From assembly GCF_003626635.1 (NCBI RefSeq), contig NZ_RAZT01000005.1:310001-374000 (forward strand): a stretch of DNA of 64,000 bases, given 5' to 3'. Source of the stretch: Micromonospora musae. GTDB taxonomy: Bacteria; Actinomycetota; Actinomycetes; Mycobacteriales; Micromonosporaceae. Under the pieces are notes generated by a model. It was given only the letters and a program-made list of their open reading frames with translations. It searched no databases and was not told where the DNA came from. The translations under genes and the position numbers were made by a program. Positions 25,970 through 34,543 of the stretch are shown here, in pieces (position 1 is the stretch's first letter; each line of letters opens with the position of its first letter).

Positions 25970-26089
25970 ATGTTCACGCACGCCCTGATCGAGGTGGCCG
26001 GCACGCCGGCCGCCCGGGGCCCCCTGTTGGCGTCCCGCCCGCGTGTCCGGCGTCCGGCCCTGGTGGGCCGGGACGCGACCCGCGACTGA
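25970..26089 (+). CDS. 39-codon leader peptide upstream of the erm gene
   Basis: A short ORF with no ribosome site but a TAGCGT box 6 nt before its ATG. Residues 23-28 are R-P-R-V-R-R, containing two overlapping Arg-x-Arg motifs of the type (+x+) known to make macrolide-bound ribosomes stall. Those codons (26036-26053) lie at the left edge of a hairpin (26051-26060/26065-26075), so a stalled ribosome would open it. Leader peptides of this kind control erm genes by attenuation. The peptide itself need not have a function. That it is a real leader is inference from position, promoter, motif and RNA folding. Confidence 0.55.
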   Translation: MFTHALIEVAGTPAARGPLLASRPRVRRPALVGRDATRD

Positions 26090-26200
26090 CCGCCGGGCGC
26101 TTCCCCGCGCCGTATCCAGGGCCGTCCGAGTCCCATCCACTCGGACAGGCCCCCACTCCGGGCTGCCTGTCCCCGCGTCGCCGCACCGGCGACAGACAGG
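26051..26200 (+). promoter_or_regulatory. Candidate attenuator hairpins before erm
   Basis: Three hairpins lie between the leader and the gene: 26051-26060/26065-26075 (one bulge), 26124-26131/26139-26146 (perfect 8 bp) and 26166-26170/26196-26200 enclosing 26177-26183/26187-26193 (perfect 7 bp). The last buries the ACAGG part of the ribosome site of GTG 26211. GGCCCTGG (26056-26063) can instead pair with CCAGGGCC (26116-26123), giving an alternative fold. Confidence 0.5.
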
Positions 26201-26210
26201 ACGACGACAC

Positions 26211-27008
26211 GTGGCGCCCCGCCGTACCCGCTCGACCGAACGCGACCGGAACCGTCGCGTACTCTCGCAGAACTTCCTCGCCGACCCGGCCGCGATCGCC
26301 CGGGTCCTCCGGTCGGCGGATCCCGACCCGACCGGCCTCGTGCTGGAGGTCGGCGCCGGCCGAGGCCAGCTGACCCGCCCGCTCGCGGCCCGCTGCGGGC
26401 AGCTCGTGGCGTACGAGGTCGATCCCACGGCAGCAGCCGAACTGGCCGCCCTCTGCGCCGAACTGCCGCACGTCCGGCACCGGCAGGCCGACTTCCTCAC
26501 CGCCGAGCCGCCCGGCGAACCGTTCGCCGTGGTCGGCAACATCCCCTGGTCACTGACCTCGGCGGTGGTCCGGTGGTGCCTGGCCGCGCCACGGCTGCGC
26601 ACCGCGACGCTGCTCACCCAGCTGGAGTACGCCCGCCGGCGCACCGGCGACTACGGGCGGTGGTCCCGACTCACGGTGCTGAGCTGGCCGGAGTTCTCCT
26701 GGCGGCTCGCCGGACGATTGCCGCGTACGGCGTTCCGCCCGGTGCCCACCGTGGACGCGGGCATCCTGCGGATCGAGCGGCGGCCGCAGTCGCTGGTCGC
26801 ACCGGCCGCGCTGCCCGCGTACCACCGGATGGTGGAGCTGGGCTTCGGCGGCGCCGGCGGCTCGCTCGCGGCCTCGCTGCGCCGGCGGTACCCGCCAGGT
26901 CGGGTGTCGGCGGCCCTGCGAGCCACCCGACTGGACCCGGCCACCCCGGTCGGGTACGTCTGGCCGGAGCAGTGGCTGGTGCTGTTCCGGCTGCTGCACG
27001 CTCGCTGA
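26211..27008 (+). CDS. erm: Erm-type 23S rRNA (adenine-N6)-dimethyltransferase
   Basis: 265 residues, a SAM-dependent rRNA methyltransferase of the KsgA/Erm superfamily. The N terminus has the Erm-like RRVLSQNFLADP, then the SAM motif VLEVGAGRGQLT, the acidic ribose-binding YEVD, QADFL and the catalytic NIPW (residues 110-113). KsgA usually has NLPY and is conserved elsewhere in the genome; length, the SQNFL start and the upstream leader ORF favour Erm. Methylation of A2058 would give resistance to macrolides, lincosamides and streptogramin B. Start is GTG 26211 with CAGGA 10 nt before it, sequestered in a hairpin. No producer cluster is near, so this is probably intrinsic resistance. Confidence 0.82.
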   Translation: MAPRRTRSTERDRNRRVLSQNFLADPAAIARVLRSADPDPTGLVLEVGAGRGQLTRPLAARCGQLVAYEVDPTAAAELAALCAELPHVRHRQADFLTAEPPGEPFAVVGNIPWSLTSAVVRWCLAAPRLRTATLLTQLEYARRRTGDYGRWSRLTVLSWPEFSWRLAGRLPRTAFRPVPTVDAGILRIERRPQSLVAPAALPAYHRMVELGFGGAGGSLAASLRRRYPPGRVSAALRATRLDPATPVGYVWPEQWLVLFRLLHAR

Positions 27009-27083
27009 GCCGCTCACTCCGGTGGTCGGGCCCTCCGGCCCGGCCACCGGCGCCCCGCGCGAGGTGACGGCTGCGGCGGGCGG

Positions 27084-27275
27084 TCAGGCCAGCGTGCCGA
27101 GCGCCTCGTGCAGCTCGGCGGGAGCGTCGAACTGCTCGGCCGGCAGGGCCCGCAACATCTGCAACATCTCCGTGCTGGCCCCGTTCTCCTGCCCCCAGCG
27201 GACCAGGTCCTCGCGGGAGACCGGGTAGTCGAGCCCGGCCAGGAACTCCTGCCACTGCACCCCGGTGACGGTCAT
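27084..27275 (-). CDS. DUF2795 small protein
   Basis: 63 residues. The VQWQEFLAGLDYPVSREDLV start and the ALPAEQFDAPAELHEALG end match the DUF2795 family of short actinobacterial helical proteins; no function is known for them. It reads opposite to its two neighbours and lies between the erm gene and the erythromycin-esterase-like gene. No strong ribosome site is visible before ATG 27275. Confidence 0.75.
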   Translation of the reverse strand: MTVTGVQWQEFLAGLDYPVSREDLVRWGQENGASTEMLQMLRALPAEQFDAPAELHEALGTLA

Positions 27276-27374
27276 GCCCGGCGGCTACCCGCTCAGCGGG
27301 CCGGCACACCGGCCGCCGCCCGCGACGCCTCTCCCGCCCCGGTTTGCCCGCCGACCCGCCGGGTAGCCGCTCGC

Positions 27375-28631
27375 ATGCTGGTTCAGCGGCTCGGCGCGCC
27401 GAGCGACTTCGACCCCCTGTTGGAGCGCGTCCGGGACGCCCGGGTGGTGATGATCGGCGAAGCCACCCACGGGACCTACGACTTCTACCAACTCCGGGAA
27501 CAGCTCACCCGGAGACTCATCGCCGAGTGCGGATTCTCGTTCGTCGCCGTCGAGGGGGACTGGCCGGACTGCGACCGGGTGCACCGTTCGGTCACCGCTG
27601 CGCCCGGTGGGATGGTCGAGCCACTGGCCGCGCTCGAACGCTTCGAGCGCTGGCCCACCTGGATGTGGGCGAACGCCGAGGTGGCGCGCTTCGCCGGCTG
27701 GCTGCGGGCGTGGAACGCGCGACGGCCGGAGGGGGAGCGGGCCGGCTTCCACGGGCTGGACGTCTACAGCCTCTGGGAGTCGATGCAGGCGATCTTCGAC
27801 TACCTGGGCGAGGAGAACCCGGCCGGGCTGGAGGCCGCGCAGGACGCGTACCGCTGTTTCGAGCCGTACGGCCGGCGCCCCGAGGAGTACGGCCTCGCGA
27901 GCCGCTTCGTCTCCGCGCGGTGCGAGGAGGAGGTGGTCCGGCTGCTGGCCCGCACCCGGGAGCAGGCGCTCGCCGACGGTGCGGAGAGCTTCTCGGCCTG
28001 GCAGAACGCCGAGGTGGTGGCGGGCGCGGAGCGGTACTACCGGGCGATGGTCGGCGGTGGACCGGAGTCCTGGAACATCCGTGACATCCACATGCAGGAC
28101 ACCCTGGACCGACTGCTCGACCGGTACGGCCCGGACGCGCGGGGGGTGGTGTGGGCACACAACACCCACGTGGGCGACGCCCGGGCCACCGACATGTCGG
28201 CGGAGGGAATGGTCAACATCGGGCAGCTGGCCCGGGAGCGGCACGGAGCCGACGCGGTGGCGCTGATCGGCTTCGGCTGTTACGAGGGCAGCGTGATCGC
28301 CGCGCCGCGCTGGGGTTCACCGGCCGAGTCGATGGTGGTGCCGCCGGCACGGCCCGGCTCGATCGAGCGGCGGCTGCACGAGCTGATGCCGGACCGGGCG
28401 GTGCTCGTCTTCGGCGGTGACGACCAGCCCGGGTGGGTCACCGACACGATCGACCACCGGGCGATCGGGGTGGTCTACGACCCGACGTTCGAGTCCTGGG
28501 GCAACTACGTGCCGACCCGTCTCGGTGAGCGGTACGACGCCTTCATCTGGTGCGACGACAGCACGGCGCTGCATCCGCTGCCCGCGATCAGCACCACCGG
28601 CGAGATGGAGACCTACCCGGCCGGGGTGTGA
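27375..28631 (+). CDS. Erythromycin esterase family hydrolase
   Basis: 418 residues. The catalytic His is in MIGEATHGTYDFY (H32), and the base Glu follows in AVEGDWPDCD (E60); the 28-residue spacing equals that of EreA (H46/E74). Further family motifs are TWMWANAEV, GLDVYSLWESM, WAHNTHVGDAR and GCYEGSVIAA. True Ere enzymes open the macrolide lactone, but many relatives have no tested activity. The position next to erm makes a macrolide role plausible. ATG 27375 is chosen; the frame extends upstream but without family sequence. TAGCCG before it is a weak -10-like box. Confidence 0.85.
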   Translation: MLVQRLGAPSDFDPLLERVRDARVVMIGEATHGTYDFYQLREQLTRRLIAECGFSFVAVEGDWPDCDRVHRSVTAAPGGMVEPLAALERFERWPTWMWANAEVARFAGWLRAWNARRPEGERAGFHGLDVYSLWESMQAIFDYLGEENPAGLEAAQDAYRCFEPYGRRPEEYGLASRFVSARCEEEVVRLLARTREQALADGAESFSAWQNAEVVAGAERYYRAMVGGGPESWNIRDIHMQDTLDRLLDRYGPDARGVVWAHNTHVGDARATDMSAEGMVNIGQLARERHGADAVALIGFGCYEGSVIAAPRWGSPAESMVVPPARPGSIERRLHELMPDRAVLVFGGDDQPGWVTDTIDHRAIGVVYDPTFESWGNYVPTRLGERYDAFIWCDDSTALHPLPAISTTGEMETYPAGV

Positions 28632-28684
28632 CCCGGCCGCGCCGGCGGGGCCTCTCGCAGTCACCGAGGGGCCCCGCCGCTCGC

Positions 28685-30952
28685 TCAGACTCCGGCGGGC
28701 TCGCGGTCGGCCAGGTGGGCGCGGAGACCCTCGCCCTCGATGTCGACGTTCGGCAGGGCCCGGCCGAGCCACCTCGGCAGCCACCAGGCGTGCCGGCCGA
28801 GCAGGGACATCACCGCCGGCACGATGGTCATCCGGACCACGAAGGCGTCGATGGCCACGCCGACGGCGAGCGCGAAGCCGATCGACTTGATCACCGGGTC
28901 GTGGAGGAAGAAGACGAAGCCGCCGAAGACCGAGATCATGATCAGCGCGGCCGCGGTGACCACCCGGGCGCCGTGGCCCATGCCGTTGATCGTCGCCTGC
29001 TGCGCGGTGTCGCCGTGCACGAAGTCCTCCCGCATCCGGGAGACGAGGAAGACCTCGTAGTCCATGGCCAGGCCGAACAGGATGCCGATCAGCAGGATCG
29101 GCAGGAAGCTGATCAGCGGGCCCGGGGTGTCGAGGCCGACCAGGTCGGCGAGGTGACCCTGCTGGAAGACCCCGACGGTGATGCCGAAGGTCGCCGCGAC
29201 GGTGAGCAGGAAGCCCAGCGCCGCCTTGACCGGCACCAGCAGCGAGCGGAAGACCAGCATCAGCAGCAGGACGGAGAGGCCCACCACCAGCACCAGGTAG
29301 ATCGGGAGGGCGTCCGCGAGCTTCTCCGAGACGTCGATGCCGATCGCGGTGGCCCCGGTCAGCAGCACGTCCACGTCCTTGATCCCGCCGACCGCGTGCC
29401 GGATGTCGTGCACCAGCGTCTCCGTGGCGGCGTCCGTCGGCCCGGTCTTCGGCACCACGCCGAGCAGGGCCGTCCGGCCGTCCGGGCTGAGCTGCGGCGG
29501 CGCCACCGCGAGTACGTCGTCGGTGCGCTGGACCAGGGCGGTGACCTGGGGTACGGCCGCCGCCGTGGCCTCCGGGGTCTCCCCGGCCACCACCACGGCC
29601 AGCCGGCCGGTGAAGCCCGGACCGAAGCCCTCGGTGATCAGGTCGTTCGACACCCGGGCCGGCGAGCCGACCGCGGCCGTGCCGGCGTCAGGCAGGGCGA
29701 GCCGCATCTCCGAGGTGGGGACCGCGAGCAGCCCCAGGCCGAGCAGCCCGACCAGGATCACCGGTACGCGCAGCCGGGTGACCAGCCGAGCCCAGCGGAA
29801 CCCGAAGCCGGACCGGTTCTCGGCGGCGGGCTCGTGGCGGGTCGAGAGCTCCTCGACCGGCGTGCCCGGCCCGGCCCGGCGCATCACCCGGGCGACGCTG
29901 TCGCCGTCGAGGGCCGGCACGCCGTCGACCGGCGCGGTCCCGCGCAGCCGGCGGGGGAGCACCTTGCGGCCGGCGAAGCCGAGCAGCGCCGGCTGGAGGG
30001 TGATCGCGACTAGCACCGCCACGGTGACCGTGCCCGCCGCAGCGAGACCCATCACGGTCAGGAACGGGATGTCGACCACCGCCAGCCCGGCCAGCGCGAT
30101 CACCACGGTCGCCCCGGCGAAGACGACCGCCGAGCCCGCCGTGCCGACCGCTCGGCCCACGGCCTCATCCGGTGGCAGCCCGTCGAGCAGGTTCTGCCGG
30201 TGGCGGGAGGTGATGAAGAGCGAGTAGTCGATGCCGACCGCGAGGCCGAGCATCAGCGCGAGGATCGGCGCGGTGCCGGTCAGCTCGACGGTGCTGCTGA
30301 GCGCGAAGAGGCCGGCCATGCCGACGGCCACCCCGATCAGGGCGTTGAGCATGGTCATTCCGGCCGCCACCAGCGAGCCGAACGTGATGACCAGGACGAC
30401 GGCGGCCACCGCCACCCCGATCGCCTCGGTCGAGCCGACCTCCGGCTCACCGCCCAGCACCTCACCGCCGGGGGCCACCTGCCAGCCCTGGGCCTCGGCG
30501 TTCGCGCCGATCTTCTCGTACGCCGCGTGCTGCGCGTCGTCCACCTCGTCGGCGCCGCCCGCGAACTGCACCTGGACCAGGGCGTACTGGCCGTCGGGGG
30601 AGACCGCGCCGACGGCGAGCGGGTCGACCGCGCCGACCACGCCGGGCACGTTCGTGGCCTCCTGCACGATCTCCTTGATCACCGCCTGCCCCTGTGGTGT
30701 GCCCAGCTCGCCGTCCGCGGGCGCCTTCACCGCGATCGTTCCGGTGGCGCCGCTGGCCGACGGGAACTGCTGGGAGAGCAGGTCGAGGGCCCGCTGTGAT
30801 TCGGTGCCGGGCATGGTGAAGTTGCTCGCCGTCGGGCCGCGCAGGAACACGGCGGCCAGGCCGAGACCGACGAGTACGACGAGCCAGACCGCGACGACGA
30901 GTCGCCGCCGGCGCAACGAGCCCCGGCCGAGCCGGTAGAGCAGGGTCGCCAT
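28685..30952 (-). CDS. MMPL-family transporter
   Basis: 755 residues with two repeats of six membrane helices and two extracellular porter domains (about 35-170 and 390-520). The proton-relay GxDY motifs are present in both halves: GLAVGIDYSLF and FGLAMDYEVFLVSR. MMPL proteins export lipids or drugs by proton antiport. Its ATG shares one base with the stop of the upstream TetR gene (TGATG), so both are one operon and the repressor controls the pump. The substrate is unknown; it could be a drug or a cell-envelope lipid. Confidence 0.9.
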   Translation of the reverse strand: MATLLYRLGRGSLRRRRLVVAVWLVVLVGLGLAAVFLRGPTASNFTMPGTESQRALDLLSQQFPSASGATGTIAVKAPADGELGTPQGQAVIKEIVQEATNVPGVVGAVDPLAVGAVSPDGQYALVQVQFAGGADEVDDAQHAAYEKIGANAEAQGWQVAPGGEVLGGEPEVGSTEAIGVAVAAVVLVITFGSLVAAGMTMLNALIGVAVGMAGLFALSSTVELTGTAPILALMLGLAVGIDYSLFITSRHRQNLLDGLPPDEAVGRAVGTAGSAVVFAGATVVIALAGLAVVDIPFLTVMGLAAAGTVTVAVLVAITLQPALLGFAGRKVLPRRLRGTAPVDGVPALDGDSVARVMRRAGPGTPVEELSTRHEPAAENRSGFGFRWARLVTRLRVPVILVGLLGLGLLAVPTSEMRLALPDAGTAAVGSPARVSNDLITEGFGPGFTGRLAVVVAGETPEATAAAVPQVTALVQRTDDVLAVAPPQLSPDGRTALLGVVPKTGPTDAATETLVHDIRHAVGGIKDVDVLLTGATAIGIDVSEKLADALPIYLVLVVGLSVLLLMLVFRSLLVPVKAALGFLLTVAATFGITVGVFQQGHLADLVGLDTPGPLISFLPILLIGILFGLAMDYEVFLVSRMREDFVHGDTAQQATINGMGHGARVVTAAALIMISVFGGFVFFLHDPVIKSIGFALAVGVAIDAFVVRMTIVPAVMSLLGRHAWWLPRWLGRALPNVDIEGEGLRAHLADREPAGV

Positions 30953-31527
30953 CAGGTTTCCTTGTCCTGGGTCGGGGATTGGTCAGGTACGGGTTCGAGC
31001 GCCCGCCCGGCGAGGGCGAGCAGGGCGGGGCGCAGTTCGTCGTCGGGAACGTCGACGAACTCGGCGCACCCCTCGGAGATCCCGGCGAGCAGCACCAGCG
31101 CCGCGATCCGGGCGCCAGGCTGGGCGCTGTGCCCGGCCAGGGCGTCCCGCATCCGTTCGGAGATCCGCTGGATGTGCGCGAACGCCGGCTGTTGCAGCAG
31201 TTCGGGGAACTCGCCGCGGAGCACGGCGATCTCCCGCCGGAAGCGGACCGCGAGGTCGATGAAGCCCGCTGCGGCGGTCTGTTGCGCCGCGCGCCCGGTC
31301 AGCCCGACGAGGGAGTCGTCGAGCGACTGGAGCATCGCGATGGCCGGTGCCATCAGCTCGGTGAGCAGGGCTTCCTTGTTGGCGAAGTGGTAGAGCACGG
31401 TGGCTTTCGAGCAGCCCACCTCGGTGGCGATGTCCTGCAGCGACGTACCCCGGTAGCCGGTCGCCGCGAAACGCCGCGTCGCCGCGGCCAGGATCTCCCC
31501 GCGGGTCTCCGGTTCCGTCCGTCGCAT
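30952..31527 (-). CDS. TetR-family repressor of the MMPL exporter
   Basis: 191 residues with an N-terminal HTH (about 10-55; TSLQDIATEVGCSKATVLYHF) and a helical ligand domain. Start ATG 31527 has GGAGG at the right distance; the longer frame from 31551 does not. Just upstream are two perfect 16-bp palindromes, the likely operators for autoregulation. The MMPL gene follows with a one-base overlap. A hydrophobic effector exported by the pump is the expected inducer, but it is not identified. Confidence 0.9.
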   Translation of the reverse strand: MRRTEPETRGEILAAATRRFAATGYRGTSLQDIATEVGCSKATVLYHFANKEALLTELMAPAIAMLQSLDDSLVGLTGRAAQQTAAAGFIDLAVRFRREIAVLRGEFPELLQQPAFAHIQRISERMRDALAGHSAQPGARIAALVLLAGISEGCAEFVDVPDDELRPALLALAGRALEPVPDQSPTQDKET

Positions 31528-31553
31528 GCCGTCACCTCCGTTGACCAGCATGC

Positions 31554-31588
31554 CTGACCGATCGGTCAGACCCTGACCGATCGGTCAG
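31554..31588. promoter_or_regulatory. Tandem TetR operators
   Basis: Two identical perfect palindromes CTGACCGATCGGTCAG at 31554-31569 and 31573-31588, centre spacing 19 bp, between the divergent TetR-MMPL operon and the LigD-type polymerase gene. Their position suits repression of the TetR-MMPL promoter and possibly of the polymerase gene. Confidence 0.85.
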
Positions 31589-31723
31589 AAGAAAATCGTG
31601 GCCTTCCCCACAGGCGTGCTCGGGCCGTGCCGCGGACGACGAACCACCGGCCCCGGTGGGGAATCTCCGACCGGCCCGTCGCGCCCGGTTGACCTCCGTC
31701 TCGGCGGCCGGGAAGGTGGGCTG

Positions 31724-32683
31724 ATGAGTGCGGCGGACGAAACCCGGGACGGGGTGTCGCTGACCAACCTGGACCAGACGCTCTTCGAGGGCGCCACGGC
31801 CAGCAAGCGGGACCTTGTCGACTACCTCGACACCGTCCGGGACCGGATCATCCCGCAGTTGCGGGAGCGGCCGCTGTCGGTGATCCGGGCGCTGCGCGGG
31901 CAGGCGCCGTTCATGCAGAAGAACCTGCCGAAGTACACCCCAGAATGGGTGCGCCGGGTGCCCGTCTGGGCCGAGGCGTCGCAGCGGCAGGTGTCGTACG
32001 CCCTCTGCGACGACCGCCGGACGCTGCTCTGGTTCGCCAACCAGCGGGCCGTCGAGTACCACCCGACCCTGGCCCGCGCCGATCAACTCGACCGCCCCAC
32101 CCACCTGGTGCTCGACCTCGATCCGCCGGAGGGGGACTCGTTCCCGGCCGCGGTGGCCGCCGCGCTGCTGGTGCGGCAGGCGCTCGCCGACGCCGGCCTG
32201 GCCGGCGCGGTGAAGACCAGCGGCGCCAAGGGGGTCCACGTCTTCGTGCCGGTAGCGGCCGGCTTCGACGCGGGGGAGATGGCGGCCGCCACGAGGGCGC
32301 TCGCCGCCCGCGCCGAGCGGCTCGACCCCGCACTGGCCACCACCGCCTTCATCCGCGAGGACCGGGGTGGCCGGGTCTTCGTGGACTCCACCCGGGCTGG
32401 CGGCGCCACGGTGGTGGCCGCGTACAGCCCGCGGCTGCGCCCGGGGCTGCCGGTCTCCTTCCCGGTCGACTGGGCCGCCCTGACGGACGTCACGCCGGGC
32501 GACTTCACCGTGCGTACCGTCCCGGGGCTGGTCGCCGCCGGTGACCCGTGGCTGGACCTGATGCCGGAACCGCAGCCCCTTCCGACCGATCTGGTCGAGG
32601 AGGGGCGGGCCATCCCGATCGCCCGGGTGCAGGCGATGCACGAGGGCAAGCGTCGGGCCCGGGCCCGACGTCAGGCGGGCTGA
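31724..32683 (+). CDS. Stand-alone LigD-type DNA polymerase/primase domain protein
   Basis: 319 residues forming the archaeo-eukaryotic-primase-like polymerase domain of LigD and its free-standing homologues. The catalytic carboxylates sit in LVLDLDPPEGD, the conserved TSGAKGVHVFVPV carries the nucleotide-binding His region, and the third acidic residue is in VFVDSTRAGG. No ligase or nuclease domain is attached. Such proteins fill gaps with a preference for ribonucleotides in non-homologous end joining, but no ku gene is in view. GGAAGG precedes the ATG. It is divergent from the TetR gene. Confidence 0.88.
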   Translation: MSAADETRDGVSLTNLDQTLFEGATASKRDLVDYLDTVRDRIIPQLRERPLSVIRALRGQAPFMQKNLPKYTPEWVRRVPVWAEASQRQVSYALCDDRRTLLWFANQRAVEYHPTLARADQLDRPTHLVLDLDPPEGDSFPAAVAAALLVRQALADAGLAGAVKTSGAKGVHVFVPVAAGFDAGEMAAATRALAARAERLDPALATTAFIREDRGGRVFVDSTRAGGATVVAAYSPRLRPGLPVSFPVDWAALTDVTPGDFTVRTVPGLVAAGDPWLDLMPEPQPLPTDLVEEGRAIPIARVQAMHEGKRRARARRQAG

Positions 32684-32702
32684 CGCCGGGCCCGGCCACG
32701 GC

Positions 32703-33341
32703 TCACTCCGGCCAGTCGTTTCCCAGGATGATCTGCACGAAGTCCTCCCGTACGAACGACGGGTCGAAGTGCGCGAGCACGTCGTCGTTCACCGTGCCGA
32801 ACGTGGTCTGCGGTCGGTGCGTCACGCCCCGGTTGAAGGCCGCCAGGATCTGGCGCTTGAAGTCCGGGCGCGGGTGGGCCGCGGTCACCTCGGCGACCCG
32901 CGCCGGGTCCAGGTCGCGGTAGCCGATGCCGAGCACGTCGGTCTCCACCCCGGCAGTCACCAGGGCGATCTCCGGATCGAGATGCTCGGGTACGCCGGGC
33001 GTGGTGTGCAGCGCCACGGCGAGCCAGACCTTGCGTGCCTCCTGCGCGGAGCGGCCGTGGTCGAGCAGAAACCGCTCCGCCGCCCGCGCCCCGTCGACCT
33101 CGAAGCGCAGCTCGGTGCCGCCGTACTCGCCGGTGAGGCCGAGATCGTGGAACATCGCGCCGACGTAGAGCAGCTCCGGGTCCGGGTCGAGGCCACGGCG
33201 CTCGCCCTGGAGCGCGCCGAAGAGGAACACCCGGCGGGAGTGGTGGTAGAGCAGGTCGTCGGTCGCCTTCCGGACCAGTTCGGTCGCGGCGGCGACGAGC
33301 GGCGTGTCCGGGATCGCTATCCCGGCGATGATCTCGGTCAT
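32703..33341 (-). CDS. HD-domain hydrolase, cyanamide-hydratase-like
   Basis: 212 residues, an HD-fold metal-dependent protein. The metal ligands are in LLYHHSRRVFLFG and AMFHDLGLTGEYG (the HD pair). The DTPLVAAATELVRKATDDLLYHHS start and VALHTTPGVPEH resemble cyanamide hydratase/DUF-type HD proteins found in fungi and actinomycetes. Hydrolysis of a small nitrogen compound is possible but not shown. GGAAGGAA precedes the ATG. It faces a divergent GlxA-like regulator that might control it. Confidence 0.78.
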   Translation of the reverse strand: MTEIIAGIAIPDTPLVAAATELVRKATDDLLYHHSRRVFLFGALQGERRGLDPDPELLYVGAMFHDLGLTGEYGGTELRFEVDGARAAERFLLDHGRSAQEARKVWLAVALHTTPGVPEHLDPEIALVTAGVETDVLGIGYRDLDPARVAEVTAAHPRPDFKRQILAAFNRGVTHRPQTTFGTVNDDVLAHFDPSFVREDFVQIILGNDWPE

Positions 33342-33509
33342 CCGAGTTCCTTCCGTGCTGGCGGCGGCCGGTCTTCGCCCGGCTCGATCCGATGCTGCCG
33401 GGGCTAGACTCGACGGGCCATGTCCCTGAGGACGGGCACCCCACAGATACGGACATGGGTGACCGGGGGAGCGGGTGGCTCCCCGCCGGCCGTGAGGAGG
33501 CACCGCGAA

Positions 33510-34478
33510 ATGACCACGCAGGGACCGCACCGGGTCGGTGTGCTGGTCTTCGACGGCGTGCAGCTGCTCGACGTCTCCGGGCCGGTGGACGTCTTCGACG
33601 CGGCCACCCGACGCGGCGCGCACTACTCGGTGCAGCTGATCGGCTGGCGGTCGGCGCAGGTACGCACCTCGTCCGGGGTACGGCTGACCGCCGACACCAC
33701 CCTCGACGAGGCCGATCCGGTGGACACCCTCGTGCTCACCGGCGCCGACGATCTGACCGCGCTGCCCGACACGGCGGAGGTCCGGGCCCGGCTGGGCCGC
33801 CTGGTCCGCCCCGAAACGCGCCTGGCCGCGGTCTGCACCGGGGCGTTCGTACTGGCCCGGACGGGGTGGCTGGACGGGCATCCGGCGACCACCCACTGGC
33901 GGCACGCGGAGCGGTTGCGCGCCGAGTTCCCCCAGGTGGAGGTGGAGCCCGACGCCATCTACGTCCGCAGTGGCCGCCTCCTCACCAGCGCCGGGGTGAC
34001 CGCCGGGATCGACCTCGCGCTCGCCCTGGTCGAAGCGGACCACGGTGCCGGCCCGGCCCGGGAGGTGGCCCGCGAACTCGTGGTCTTCATGCAGCGTCCA
34101 GGCGGGCAGTCCCAGTTCTCCGTCCGGCAGGATCTTCCGCCCAGCGGCGACCAGCGGCTGCGCCGGGTCGTCGACCGGGTGGCGGCCGACCCGGCCCGGC
34201 CGTACCCGATCGAGGCGATGGCCCGCGACGCGACCGTGACCCCACGGCACCTGCGGCGGATCTTCCAACAGGAGCTCGGCCTCACGCCCGGGCGCTACCT
34301 GGAGCTGGCGCGCATCGAGGCGGCCCGGGTATTCCTGGAGCAGGGCGGCACCGTCGGGGACGCCGCCCGGCGCAGCGGGTTCGGCAGCGACGAGACGCTG
34401 CGGCGGGCCTTCATCACGGCGTACGGCATCCCGCCCTCGGTCTACCAGCGCCGTTTCCGCACCACCGGGGTGGCCTGA
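33510..34478 (+). CDS. GlxA-family transcriptional regulator (DJ-1/PfpI plus AraC HTH)
   Basis: 322 residues: an N-terminal DJ-1/PfpI-like domain (about 8-190; VGVLVFDGVQLLDVSGPVDV and a nucleophile-elbow Cys in AAVCTGAFVLARTG) and a C-terminal AraC-type double HTH (about 220-315; PRHLRRIFQQELG, YLELARIEAARVFL and GFGSDETLRRAF). The start ATG 33510 has AGGAGG at 9 nt; an in-frame ATG 33420, preceded by TAGACT at 9 nt, is an alternative leaderless start. Such regulators often control amine or one-carbon catabolism. Target genes are unknown; the divergent HD gene is one candidate. Confidence 0.85.
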   Translation: MTTQGPHRVGVLVFDGVQLLDVSGPVDVFDAATRRGAHYSVQLIGWRSAQVRTSSGVRLTADTTLDEADPVDTLVLTGADDLTALPDTAEVRARLGRLVRPETRLAAVCTGAFVLARTGWLDGHPATTHWRHAERLRAEFPQVEVEPDAIYVRSGRLLTSAGVTAGIDLALALVEADHGAGPAREVARELVVFMQRPGGQSQFSVRQDLPPSGDQRLRRVVDRVAADPARPYPIEAMARDATVTPRHLRRIFQQELGLTPGRYLELARIEAARVFLEQGGTVGDAARRSGFGSDETLRRAFITAYGIPPSVYQRRFRTTGVA

Positions 34479-34506
34479 CCAGGGCGGACGCCGTGGGCCA
34501 GGGTTC

Positions 34507-34537
34507 TTGACTGACCGATCAAGAAACGGTGTAGGGT
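34507..34537 (+). promoter_or_regulatory. Shared operator and -10 box of the second TetR gene
   Basis: TTGACTGACCGATCAAGAAA (34507-34526) differs at one base from a site at 35169-35188. It contains the inverted repeat TTCTTGA/TCAAGAA (34504-34510/34519-34525). TAGGGT (34532-34537) lies 6 nt before ATG 34544, so the TetR mRNA is probably leaderless and self-repressed. Confidence 0.75.
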
Positions 34538-34543
34538 GGTGTC

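Noticed and set aside
26211..27008. KsgA (16S rRNA dimethyltransferase)
   Set aside because: The SQNFLADP start, NIPW motif, short length and leader-type upstream region fit Erm better; ksgA normally lies with ispE in actinomycetes. A phylogeny would settle it.
23868..28631. A recently transferred resistance island
   Set aside because: Base composition and codon use of the erm and esterase genes match the surroundings, and no mobility gene flanks them.
28550..30013. A 487-codon plus-strand frame opposite the MMPL gene
   Set aside because: It is low-complexity shadow sequence; the MMPL GxDY motifs are on the minus strand.
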